NCBI GenBank assembly: GCA_016718135.1
Contig: JADKEF010000017.1
Coordinates: 558,001 to 622,000 of the forward strand
Source of the DNA: Acidobacteriota bacterium
GTDB taxonomy: Bacteria > Acidobacteriota > Blastocatellia > Pyrinomonadales > Pyrinomonadaceae
Length of the DNA: 64,000 bases
Reading direction: 5' to 3'
Shown: piece after piece, positions 11,446 through 19,438 of the stretch
Numbering within the stretch: the stretch's first letter is position 1
How the letters are laid out: the number at the start of each line of letters is the position of its first letter
Position numbers and translations under genes: made by a program
Notes under the pieces: generated by a model
Told to the model about the DNA's origin: nothing
Databases searched by the model: none
The model's input: the letters and a program-made list of their open reading frames with translations, nothing else

Positions 11446-11476
11446 TCAACCACCCTCTACCGCAGGTGGTTCTGAC
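11446..11476 (-). repeat. Palindromic repeat family A, copy 2 (abuts a stop codon)
   Basis: On the minus strand the permease stop TAG runs straight into TCAGAACCACCTGCGG and then TAGAGGGTGGTTGA. It is inverted relative to copy 1, so both together (11371-11476) resemble a REPIN, that is, two REP sequences in inverse orientation, between two genes of one operon. Confidence 0.85.
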
Positions 11477-12429
11477 TAGCTCTTCCTCAACAAATAGATA
11501 AACAACGGCGCACCGATCAACGCCGTAACCGCCCCAACCGGTAGTTCTCTCGGTGCGATCGCCGTCCTTGCGATCGTGTCCGCAAACACCACAAATATCG
11601 CCCCGACTATCGCCGAGAATGGCACGACGAGCCGGTTATCGCTGCCAACAGTCAACCGAACAAGATGAGGAACGATCAGGCCGACGTAGCCGACCGAACC
11701 GCTGGCGGCGACCGCTGCTCCGACAGCGAGACTCGAGGCGGCGAATACGAGCATTCGCACACGCCCGACCTCGACTCCAAAATCAAAGGCGTCGCGTTCA
11801 CCGACCATCATCAGATTCAGCCCGCGTGCCTGCGATGACAAAATTATCGTCGCGATCACCGACGCCCCGAGAGCGATATAAACTCCGTTCTGCGTCGCCT
11901 GTGACAGATCGCCGAGCAGCCAGAACGTAAAACTGCGAAGCTTTGCTGCATCGAGCAACGTCGTCAGCATAACGATCACCGACGATAAAAATGTAGTAAC
12001 GATCACGCCCGAGAGCACCAACCTCTCGACGTTCATCCCCGAACGGCTCTTCGCCATCCGGTAGACTGCGAGAGTCGCAACCGCCGCCCCGCCGAAGGCG
12101 AGCACGGGCCGGGCAAATTCGTAGCTTTCGAACAACACAAACGCGAGCATCGTCCCCAACGCCGCACCATTCGACACGCCAAGCAAATATGGCTCGGCCA
12201 GCGGATTTCGCAACAAAGATTGCAGCCCCGCACCCGCGACCGCCAAACTCGCCCCGACACATGCTCCCAACAAGATCCGCGGCAAACGAATATCAAAAAG
12301 TATCGACCGCTGCTGATCGTTCAGATCAAAGATCGGCAACCGCTCCGCCCCGAGCATTGCCGCTGACACGAGAGCCAGTGCGAGCAAGCCAAGTAGCCCA
12401 AAGCCAATAATGATCGCTCTTCTATTCAA
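11476..12429 (-). CDS. ABC transporter permease, FecCD/BtuC family
   Basis: Inner-membrane permease of 317 residues with about nine to ten hydrophobic segments, typical of the FecCD family. It carries the signatures RLPRILLGACVGASLAVAG, GVSNGAALG and VGYVGLIVPHLVR. The C-terminus ends LIGAPLFIYLLRKS, typical of the family. It is co-directional with the ATPase and the binding-protein gene, 13 bp after the latter, so one operon under the upstream cobalamin riboswitch is likely. The substrate (cobalamin rather than siderophore) is inferred from the riboswitch. Confidence 0.93.
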   Translation of the reverse strand: MNRRAIIIGFGLLGLLALALVSAAMLGAERLPIFDLNDQQRSILFDIRLPRILLGACVGASLAVAGAGLQSLLRNPLAEPYLLGVSNGAALGTMLAFVLFESYEFARPVLAFGGAAVATLAVYRMAKSRSGMNVERLVLSGVIVTTFLSSVIVMLTTLLDAAKLRSFTFWLLGDLSQATQNGVYIALGASVIATIILSSQARGLNLMMVGERDAFDFGVEVGRVRMLVFAASSLAVGAAVAASGSVGYVGLIVPHLVRLTVGSDNRLVVPFSAIVGAIFVVFADTIARTAIAPRELPVGAVTALIGAPLFIYLLRKS

Positions 12430-12442
12430 ATCTTCTCACTTC

Positions 12443-13333
12443 TTACTTCGCAACTGCCCCGAACTTCTCCGGGTGCAAATACTTTGCGATCTGCTCGTAG
12501 GCATCAACCAATCTAGGCCCCGGTCGCGAAAGCAGGTCGGCGTTTATTTTGTAAACACGTCCATTCTTCACCGCAGGCGAACTCGCAAAGACCTCGTTCG
12601 GCTCGCGGTTATCGTCGCTTTCAGAAAGGATGATCGCTTCGGGTTTGAGTGCGGAGGCGGTCTCTTTGCTCAGTTTGGGAAATGCGGTCTCGACATCGGC
12701 AGTGACGGAAATACCGCCGGCTTTTGCGATCGGTTCGTTCAGGAACGACTCTTTACCGATAGTAAAGAGCGGCTCTTTGGACACCTGCACGAAGACCCTG
12801 ACTTTAGCCTCAAGCTGCAATTTTGTCCAGACATCGCCAACGCGACGTTTGAGATCAGCCGCCGCCGCATCGGCGACGGTGGATGTGGCAAGTATTTCGC
12901 CAAACTTTCTGACCGTCTGTATCACTGCCTCGAGCGTGGTCGGATTCGTTACGTAAACGGCGATGCCGTTGTCGCTGAGCGTTTTCGTGAATGCTTCGAT
13001 CTGTGACGCTGTCGATACCAGAACAAGGTCGGGCTTGAGCGCGACGATGGTTTCCATGTTTGGATTGAGTGTGTCTCCGACCTTTGCGACCTCGGCGGCT
13101 TGTGCGGGAAAATTGCAAAATGTCGTCACGCCGACCAAACGGTCACCCGCACCGGCTGCGTACACGATCTCGGTCACGCTCGGCGCGAGACTGACGATCC
13201 GTTCGACTTTGGGCGGCAAATTCACGGACCTTCCAAGGTCGTCGGTAACCTGACGAGCCGACGCAGGCGGCGTTGCCGAATTTGAGTTTGCTCCGCCTCG
13301 ACAAGCCGACAGCAGTGCGATCACTACCAACAA
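12443..13333 (-). CDS. Cobalamin-type ABC transporter substrate-binding lipoprotein (start uncertain)
   Basis: Periplasmic binding protein of the BtuF/helical-backbone class, about 296 residues. It has a lipobox LLSAC, a low-complexity spacer, then the family motif VERIVSLAPSVTEIVYAAG and KPDLVL. The open frame runs back to 13696, but that region is the riboswitch, so those residues are not real. In frame there is only a TTG at 13333 near the hydrophobic signal. A GTG at 13359 in another frame gives MRKEK just before the hydrophobic core, so a one-base error near 13340-13355 probably hides the true start. The permease follows after 13 bp. Confidence 0.85.
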   Translation of the reverse strand: MLVVIALLSACRGGANSNSATPPASARQVTDDLGRSVNLPPKVERIVSLAPSVTEIVYAAGAGDRLVGVTTFCNFPAQAAEVAKVGDTLNPNMETIVALKPDLVLVSTASQIEAFTKTLSDNGIAVYVTNPTTLEAVIQTVRKFGEILATSTVADAAAADLKRRVGDVWTKLQLEAKVRVFVQVSKEPLFTIGKESFLNEPIAKAGGISVTADVETAFPKLSKETASALKPEAIILSESDDNREPNEVFASSPAVKNGRVYKINADLLSRPGPRLVDAYEQIAKYLHPEKFGAVAK

Positions 13334-13652
13334 AAGACCAACTACTTTTCCTTCCTCACAATTGACCTCAAAAACGAAAAAACCCGTCTTTCCGCGTCGA
13401 GTAATCGACCAGAAAAACAGGGCATTCGTAGAATTTACCGTGTTCGCCTGCGATGTTTTGACGCGAAACATCTCCCCTGGCAAATTACTCGAAACAGGCT
13501 TCCTGGCTTTGAAATTTGTAATTTCAGATCTGAAATTGCAAACCTCATCACAGCGACGCGATCGCGCGGGATTTACACCCGCTTTCCCTGTCTGGACGTT
13601 GAGACACAACGCCTTCGAGCAAAAGTGATTGTTACGTTTCTTGAAGACTAAG
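13334..13652 (-). other. 319-bp non-coding leader containing a riboswitch
   Basis: The gap between the 3' end of the formamidase gene and the binding-protein gene holds the cobalamin riboswitch described separately and the probable promoter of the B12 transport operon. Nothing else was recognised. Confidence 0.7.
13455..13620 (-). promoter_or_regulatory. Cobalamin riboswitch upstream of the B12 ABC transporter operon
   Basis: On the minus strand the leader reads AGGGAAAGCGGGTGTAAATC then CCGCGCGATCGCGTCGCTG. Further on comes AGCCAGGAAGCC, the conserved flanking element of the long cobalamin riboswitch form. It is followed by the lipoprotein gene. The arrangement predicts repression of uptake when adenosylcobalamin is plentiful. 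Confidence 0.9.
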
Positions 13653-14390
13653 TCAATCGACCGCCCTAAGCAGAACCGGACGGCTAGGAGCGGCATCGGC
13701 CTCGAATGGTGCTAACTGAAGATTAAGAAAATACTTACCGTCCTCGATCTCATCGGGAACGTAGATCAACTCTGTCACGGTACTATGCAAACGAGTCTGC
13801 TCGGTGACCGCCCGACTCCCCACCTCGACATTCCAAAATATACGATGATTTTCGAGCCTTCCTTCATCAAAAATGCGGTCGATCGACGGCAGATCGACAA
13901 GTAAATGCTTGAAGCCGCATTCGACAATGTACCGCATCGCCTCAGCCGTGAAATATGGAGGAATGTTGTCGCCGTCATAAGTTCGCGATAGCTTCGAATC
14001 GTCATTCGGCAAAGTGCGAACGATCAGCGAGTCAGAACCACCTGCGGTAGCGGGTGGTTGAACACCGCCAATACTCAACACATCTTTCGAAATGACCGCA
14101 TCGCCTGACGCAACTTCATCGGGCTCGACCGAAACCAACAACGCAGACATCACCACGTCCTTCAAACAATCTCGAACCGAGATCCGCTCATCCGTGATAT
14201 GCCCGACGCACTCGGTGTGAGTGCCGTTGCAGTGCGGAATGAATGTGTATTGCTCAAAATTAACACTCGAACCATCACGCGTATCGCCGAGCGTCATTGC
14301 CACAGCCGCATCAACCCCAAACGCATTCGGCTGCGGCCAGCCAAACTTCAACGGGATCGAAAGGTCGGCGATGAGTTCGTACGCGCTCAT
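13653..14390 (-). CDS. kynB: Kynurenine formamidase / cyclase-family hydrolase
   Basis: Metal-dependent hydrolase of the cyclase/arylformamidase family, 245 residues, expected to convert N-formylkynurenine to kynurenine. The metal-binding motif HCNGTHTECVGHI matches the family HxGTHxD/E pattern, and the N-terminus begins DLSIPLKFG as in bacterial members. It overlaps the kynurenine 3-monooxygenase gene by 4 bp (ATGA-type coupling), which supports the pathway assignment. A palindromic repeat at 14031-14062 is inserted in frame and encodes QPPATAGGSD between two normally adjacent segments. Confidence 0.85.
   Translation of the reverse strand: MSAYELIADLSIPLKFGWPQPNAFGVDAAVAMTLGDTRDGSSVNFEQYTFIPHCNGTHTECVGHITDERISVRDCLKDVVMSALLVSVEPDEVASGDAVISKDVLSIGGVQPPATAGGSDSLIVRTLPNDDSKLSRTYDGDNIPPYFTAEAMRYIVECGFKHLLVDLPSIDRIFDEGRLENHRIFWNVEVGSRAVTEQTRLHSTVTELIYVPDEIEDGKYFLNLQLAPFEADAAPSRPVLLRAVD
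14031..14062 (+). repeat. Palindromic repeat family A, copy 3, in frame in kynB
   Basis: GTCAGAACC-ACCTGCGGTAGCGGG-TGGTTGAA. The host gene reads the opposite face, giving VQPPATAGGSDS. The reading phase avoids the stop codons present in other phases. Confidence 0.88.
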
Positions 14391-15742
14391 AAATTCTTAA
14401 CTGTCGCGAGCACATCGTCGAGGTTGAGGTCACTCACATTCTCTACTTCTGCACACAGCTTCATCAGCAACGCATCCTGAGCATTTCCTTTTGCCTTGGC
14501 TACCGAGTACGGCAGGTCTTCGCGGAATGTGACCATTGAATATTTCGAAAAGTAATCGGGAAAGGTCTGTTCTAATTTCGTTTCGAGTTCCCTCTTTCTG
14601 ACAAAAACAGGATCGGCGACCGCGTCGCGCATTTCGTAGAAATTCTCCTCGGCCATGGCGGCGATGGCGTCGGTGTTTACCTTGCGAAGCTCGCCGTATT
14701 TCTCAAACACCCAGTGCCAATCCAGATTGCCGCCCGCTGACGCAGGCGGTTCCGACAAGATTTGGCCGAGCACGCGGACGTCCTCGAAGGCGCAATTCAT
14801 TCCCTGGCCGTAGAATGGTACAACCGCATGTGCCGAATCACCTAGCAACAGAGCGTTCCCGCCGGCATTCCAGGGAAAACACTTCACCGTACCAAGATTA
14901 CCTGTTGGATTTGCAAAGAAGTCTTCGACGAGCGTCGGCATAAGTTTCGTCGCATCGGGAAACTCTCTTCCGAAAAAATCAACAACTGAGGCTTCGTCAA
15001 CTAATTGTAAAAATGCGGCCCCGCCTTCGTCTTGCGGCTTGTGGGCGAGAAACAACGTACACGTAAAGCTGCCATCAAAATTCGGCAGGGCGATCATCAT
15101 GAACTTGTTTCGCGGCCAGATGTGGAGGGCGTTCTTTTCGAGTTGGAAACTGCCGTCTGTTCCGACTGGGATGTGAAGTTCTTTGTAACCGTGTTCGAGC
15201 CAAACTTGAGAAAAATCGAAACGCTCGACTCCGCCATGGAGCATCGCGTTTCTTACCGCTGAACCCGCCCCATCGGTTGCTATGACGGTGTCGCTTTTGA
15301 CCCGCACGCCGTTCGAGAATTTAGCCTCGCCGCTTGCGCAGTCGAAATACACACATCGTTGATTGAAATGGAACGTCACCCCGTCGTACTTGTCGGCTTC
15401 ATTCATCAGGGCAATGTTCAAGCCGGCACGCGAGACAGAATTAATATATTCGCCATGCCGCCCGCTGTAAGGCAATAGTTTGGTTTCGCCGCTGACCGTA
15501 TGGATCATTCGCCCCTGCATCGGCACAGCCTCGGCGAGCATATATTCGTCCATGCCGATCTCACGCAGGGCTACGATGCCGCGGTCCGATAGCGCCAGAT
15601 TTATCGAGCGTCCGGCTTCGACCTCCTGGAGACGCATATCACCACGGGCTTCGTAGACATCAACCGTTATTCCACGCTTGGCAAGATAGATCGCGAGTAG
15701 CGAGCCGGCGAGGCCGGCTCCGATGATGACGATTCTGGACAT
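14387..15742 (-). CDS. kmo: Kynurenine 3-monooxygenase
   Basis: FAD-dependent aromatic hydroxylase, 451 residues, converting kynurenine to 3-hydroxykynurenine with NADPH and O2. It has the N-terminal GxGxxG nucleotide fold (IIGAGLAGSLLAIYLAKRG) and the second FAD motif GDSAHAVVPFYGQGMNCAFED. Bacterial KMO features such as RSINLALSDRGI are also present. Its start lies 3 bp after the readthrough end of the formate-dehydrogenase-like gene, and its 3' end overlaps kynB by 4 bp. A family A repeat at 14730-14756 adds SEPPASAGG in frame after GQIL, which is not expected in the family. Confidence 0.93.
   Translation of the reverse strand: MSRIVIIGAGLAGSLLAIYLAKRGITVDVYEARGDMRLQEVEAGRSINLALSDRGIVALREIGMDEYMLAEAVPMQGRMIHTVSGETKLLPYSGRHGEYINSVSRAGLNIALMNEADKYDGVTFHFNQRCVYFDCASGEAKFSNGVRVKSDTVIATDGAGSAVRNAMLHGGVERFDFSQVWLEHGYKELHIPVGTDGSFQLEKNALHIWPRNKFMMIALPNFDGSFTCTLFLAHKPQDEGGAAFLQLVDEASVVDFFGREFPDATKLMPTLVEDFFANPTGNLGTVKCFPWNAGGNALLLGDSAHAVVPFYGQGMNCAFEDVRVLGQILSEPPASAGGNLDWHWVFEKYGELRKVNTDAIAAMAEENFYEMRDAVADPVFVRKRELETKLEQTFPDYFSKYSMVTFREDLPYSVAKAKGNAQDALLMKLCAEVENVSDLNLDDVLATVKNL
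14730..14756 (-). repeat. Palindromic repeat family A, copy 4, in frame in kmo
   Basis: On the gene strand it reads TCGGAACCGCCTGCGTCAGC then GGGCGG, encoding SEPPASAGG. The central triplet is TCA and the flanking arms are GC-rich complements. Confidence 0.88.
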
Positions 15743-15745
15743 AAG

Positions 15746-15820
15746 CTAATGCGATTCTACCAGCTTTTCGATCCGCACAGCGGTGACCTTGAATTCCGGT
15801 GCCTGTGAAGCGGTCTCGGG
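15746..15820 (-). other. Readthrough C-terminal tail of the formate-dehydrogenase-like gene
   Basis: In frame with the upstream CDS after a single TGA, 24 codons read PETASQAPEFKVTAVRIEKL plus four residues and end with TAG, 3 bp before the kmo start. The KVTAVRIE pattern is typical of the end of this family (EYKVxAVRxE), so the TGA is probably a recent mutation or base error rather than the ancestral stop. Confidence 0.65.
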
Positions 15821-18421
15821 TCAGCCCGTTGCGTAATTGAGGAACACCGCCGGGTCGTGGAATGAAGCGAATAGCTCCCCAGTTTTCACCTTGTTAGTGA
15901 TCTCTACCGGCAAGACTGCCTCGCCGTAATTACTGAGCAGCCTAACCTTCTCGCCGTCCGCGATCGACAAGCGTTGCGAATCGGCCTTTGACATCTGCAG
16001 CAGGTCGGTCGGCCGCAGTTCCTTGTTCGGCGTACGCATCGTCATCGTGCCGGCGTTAAACTGCTCGAGCACGCGGCCCGTGGTCAGCATGAACGGAAAA
16101 TCGTCCGTCACGACCTCTTTCGTCGGACGGTATTTTATACGCTTTAATGCCGCCGCGACGCCGTTCGAGAACGATTCGCCGTGCAGTACCTCGGTTCCCG
16201 GATGGTCGATATCCGGACATGGCCACTGGATGCCCGCCTTTTCGATCCGCTCGTAAGTAATGCCGTATCCCGGAGGCCACACGGCCCGAACCTCGTCCCA
16301 GACCCCTTCGGCCGTCTTAAAGGCAAAATCCTTTTCAAATCCCATCGCCGCAGCCAGATCGCAGATGATCTCGAGGTCCGACTTGGCATTGCCGCGTGGG
16401 CTTACCGCAGCACGAATACGCTGGACGCGCCGCTCCCCGTTCATGAACGTACCGTCTTTTTCGAACGACGTCGTCGCTGGGAAAAATACGTGGCCAAACT
16501 GCTTGGCCGTCTCGTTCATAAAGAAATCCTGGATGATGACGAGGTCCATGTTGGCAAACGCCTTCGCCGTTTCGTGGGCGTTGGCGTTCGATAAGAATAC
16601 ATCGTAGCCGATCGTCCATAGGGCTTTTAATTTGCCGTCGCGGGCAGCGTCGATCATCTGCAATTGGTTGAGCCCGGCCTTGGTCGGCACTGGCTGCTTC
16701 CAAACGCTTTCAAACAGTTCGCGGCCAGTTTCGATCGTGACCGAGCCCGTCAAAATGCCTGGGTCACAGCCCATGTGGGCTGAACCCTGCACGTTATTCT
16801 GCCCTCGGAGTGGATTCACGCCTGCTCCATGTTTGCCGATGTTGCCAGTCAGCAGGGCGAGGTTGACGATCGACATCACGCCCTCAGTTCCCTGCAGATG
16901 CTCGGTCATACCGAGTCCGTGCATCGCCATCGACGGCGTGTTCGTCGCGTAGATGCGTGCCGCCTTGCGAATGAGCCCCGCGTCCACGCCGCATCTTGCC
17001 GCAACGGCCTCGGGCGAATATTCGGCGACAAATGCGCGAAACTCGTCGTACTCGGTAACGCGTGTGCGGATAAATTCGGAATCGGTCAGGCCTTCGTCGA
17101 TGATCGTGTACGCGAGGGCATTGAACATCAGGATGTTCGTGCCCGGCCGCAGTTGCAGATGGACGTCGGCGTATTTGGTCAGTTCGGTCTTTCGCGGATC
17201 GATGACGATCAGTTTGGTGCCGTTCTTGATGACGGCCTGCTTGATGCGTGCTCCGGGTATCGGGTGATTTTCGGTCGGGTTTGCACCACAGAGTATGATC
17301 GTTTTCGCCTTTTCGATGTCGTCGAACGAATTTGTCATCGCCCCTGTGCCGATCATGATCTTCATCGCGGCGGCCGATGGCGTATGGCAGACGCGTGCAC
17401 AGCAATCGACGTTGTTCGTACCGAGCACGACGCGTGTGAATTTTTGCGCAAGATAATTCTGCTCATTTGTTGCCCGTGCCGAGCCGAGGACGGCGATACT
17501 GTCGCGGCCGAATTCGCTGTCGATCTCCTTCAATTTATGAGCGGCATATGAGATGGCTTCTTCCCAAGAAACGACCTTCCAGCCGTCGTCCTCGCGGATC
17601 ATAGGTTCGGTCACACGGTCGTTTGCATCGACAAAATCGTAAGCGTAACGGCCTTTGACGCAGAGATGGCCGTAATTAACGGGAGCGTCCATCACCGGTT
17701 TGACCTGTACGACGCGGTCGTCGCGGACGCCGACATTCATTTCGCAGCCGGTGCCGCAGTACGGACAGGTCGTTTTGGTCCACGTCGTCGGGAAACCGCG
17801 TTCGATGACCGTCTTGTCTTCAAGCGCACCAGTCGGACACGCATCGGAGCAGGCTCCGCACGACACGCAAGTACTGTCGCCAAAGGCACCGAATGAGTCC
17901 GGCAATATCTGCGATTCCTCGCCACGGCCAAGCACATGCCATACGAACTGGCCCTGCACATCCGCGCATATCCGAACGCACGCGTAACAGTTGATACAAC
18001 GGGCCATATCGACCGCAATATAGGTGTGAGAATTATCGATCACGACCTTGTCGCCGCAGAAGTCTGCCTCTGTCAAACCGTATTTGCTGGCGAGTTTGTG
18101 GAAGGGTTTATCGGGAAAAGCTTCGAACGCTTCCGCTGGATAGTTGCCGGCCAACATGCGTAGGTTCCAGATCCGAGCCGTCTCGGTCAAGGCTCCGTGT
18201 GTCTCGACTTCCATTCCCTCGAAGAGAAGTGTTTTGCACGAGACAACTTCACTAGAACTGCCTTTTACCTCTACGAGACACATCCGGCAAGATCCAACAG
18301 GAGCTAGACGATCGTCGTTGCAGAGGGTAGGAATGTCGAATCCCAACTGCTTCGCCGCCGCGAGCACGGTGATGCCCTCCGAAAACTCGCCCTGCTGTCC
18401 ATTTATAATTGCCCGGATCAT
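15821..18421 (-). CDS. Formate-dehydrogenase-alpha-like molybdoenzyme with NuoG-type N-terminus (premature TGA)
   Basis: Likely the catalytic subunit of an NAD-linked formate dehydrogenase, 866 residues as called. Residues 1-78 form a 2Fe-2S ferredoxin domain (C34, C45, C48, C62). A 4Fe-4S dicluster follows (CINCYACVRIC near 142-152, CVSCGACSDACP near 185-196). The molybdopterin 4Fe-4S motif CPYCGTGC is at 219-226. The active-site residue is Cys345 in RVCH, a cysteine form rather than selenocysteine. The frame stops at TGA 15823-15821, but the same frame continues for 24 codons to a TAG at 15746, ending EFKVTAVRIEKL, which resembles the normal family C-terminus. fdhB/NuoF-type partners are not adjacent; neighbours are kynurenine genes. 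Confidence 0.88.
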   Translation of the reverse strand: MIRAIINGQQGEFSEGITVLAAAKQLGFDIPTLCNDDRLAPVGSCRMCLVEVKGSSSEVVSCKTLLFEGMEVETHGALTETARIWNLRMLAGNYPAEAFEAFPDKPFHKLASKYGLTEADFCGDKVVIDNSHTYIAVDMARCINCYACVRICADVQGQFVWHVLGRGEESQILPDSFGAFGDSTCVSCGACSDACPTGALEDKTVIERGFPTTWTKTTCPYCGTGCEMNVGVRDDRVVQVKPVMDAPVNYGHLCVKGRYAYDFVDANDRVTEPMIREDDGWKVVSWEEAISYAAHKLKEIDSEFGRDSIAVLGSARATNEQNYLAQKFTRVVLGTNNVDCCARVCHTPSAAAMKIMIGTGAMTNSFDDIEKAKTIILCGANPTENHPIPGARIKQAVIKNGTKLIVIDPRKTELTKYADVHLQLRPGTNILMFNALAYTIIDEGLTDSEFIRTRVTEYDEFRAFVAEYSPEAVAARCGVDAGLIRKAARIYATNTPSMAMHGLGMTEHLQGTEGVMSIVNLALLTGNIGKHGAGVNPLRGQNNVQGSAHMGCDPGILTGSVTIETGRELFESVWKQPVPTKAGLNQLQMIDAARDGKLKALWTIGYDVFLSNANAHETAKAFANMDLVIIQDFFMNETAKQFGHVFFPATTSFEKDGTFMNGERRVQRIRAAVSPRGNAKSDLEIICDLAAAMGFEKDFAFKTAEGVWDEVRAVWPPGYGITYERIEKAGIQWPCPDIDHPGTEVLHGESFSNGVAAALKRIKYRPTKEVVTDDFPFMLTTGRVLEQFNAGTMTMRTPNKELRPTDLLQMSKADSQRLSIADGEKVRLLSNYGEAVLPVEITNKVKTGELFASFHDPAVFLNYATG

Positions 18422-18526
18422 CGCATTTACTATCTATATTTATATTCTACAACGACATCTGTGTGACGCTTATCACAACCGATATCGGATGACGATCTGG
18501 AATATGGTTCCCGCGAGGAGTCGGCC

Positions 18527-19438
18527 TCAAACAAAGGCCCAGATAGCCTTTTCTAGCTCATACAGATCTAGATCAACCGCATCTGGACGTAGCCTGAGTG
18601 CATATCTTCGAAGATCGGCGGTCTCATAAAGCATCGTCAGCGTCATCAGCCGGCGACGCATCTCTTCGTCCATCTCGTTATCAGCATAGCCGTATGCCCG
18701 GAAAAACTCACGCTGAAGTTCGCCTTCGCCCTGCAGGATCAATACGCCTATCGCGAGCAGGTCATACTCGTGCCACCCGACCCGGGAATCAGCAAAATCG
18801 AACAATCCCGAAACCGAGGCCCGTCCATCAAATCGCAAATTCCCAAAATGTACATCGCCGTGCAAAAACACTGTGGGTTCCAACGGGATCAGCGGTAGCG
18901 AGTCGGCAATATACCGAGACAGTTGCTCGATGATCCTCGCATTAACACCGTGACCTATCTGGCGCTCAATGAAGGTCGATGCTCGCTCCTCAACAAAATC
19001 CGGCCAGTCTGACACGAAACCATCTGGCGGGTGTTCATGGAGCCGTTTCAGCCCCGTCGCTAGTTGAGAAACGATCGAGACCTGCTCGTCACGAGCAACT
19101 CCGAGAAACTCCGGCCGCGTCATCTCACGACCGTCGATCCGCGTCATCAAGAGATGGTCGAGTCCGTCGCGTTTGCCTGAGAAGATGATCTTCGGAGTCT
19201 GAAATGGCGTCAGCCCATTAGCAAACTCAAGGGAGCGGCGTTCCCGTTCGAAACAATTTCGCTCCGGCCGATAGATCTTCAAAACGAGATCTTCGCCAAC
19301 GAAAAAGACAACGTGATCGGTACCGCCGGCCCTTTCTAGCTCGCGATCGGCGATACCATTCTCTTCGCAGATCGCCCTGGCGGCGGCGCGCCATTCCGGC
19401 CCATGGTAGTTCGACTCAAAGTCGATCAAGCCAGACAC
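18527..19438 (-). CDS. Aminoglycoside-phosphotransferase-family kinase
   Basis: Small-molecule kinase of the APH/choline-kinase fold, 303 residues. It has the catalytic Brenner-type motif HGDVHFGNL, followed by the metal-binding DFAD (LFDFADSRVGWHEYDL). The N-lobe carries VVFFVGEDLVLKIYRP with the ATP-binding Lys. The family phosphorylates antibiotics, choline or metabolites, and nothing here indicates which. It overlaps the end of kynU by 13 bp and lies in the kynurenine gene run, so a metabolite role is as likely as resistance. Confidence 0.85.
   Translation of the reverse strand: MSGLIDFESNYHGPEWRAAARAICEENGIADRELERAGGTDHVVFFVGEDLVLKIYRPERNCFERERRSLEFANGLTPFQTPKIIFSGKRDGLDHLLMTRIDGREMTRPEFLGVARDEQVSIVSQLATGLKRLHEHPPDGFVSDWPDFVEERASTFIERQIGHGVNARIIEQLSRYIADSLPLIPLEPTVFLHGDVHFGNLRFDGRASVSGLFDFADSRVGWHEYDLLAIGVLILQGEGELQREFFRAYGYADNEMDEEMRRRLMTLTMLYETADLRRYALRLRPDAVDLDLYELEKAIWAFV

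Noticed and set aside
13245..13275. Further family A repeat in the B12 binding protein (PPASAR)
   Set aside because: The peptide resembles the repeat but the DNA lacks the TCAGAACC and GCGGG arms, and no palindrome is present.
15821..15823. TGA as a selenocysteine codon in the formate dehydrogenase gene
   Set aside because: The catalytic position is Cys345 in RVCH, and the TGA lies at the extreme C-terminus far from the active site.
18527..19438. Antibiotic-resistance gene
   Set aside because: APH-fold motifs alone do not show resistance, and the position within a metabolic gene run makes a metabolite kinase at least as likely.
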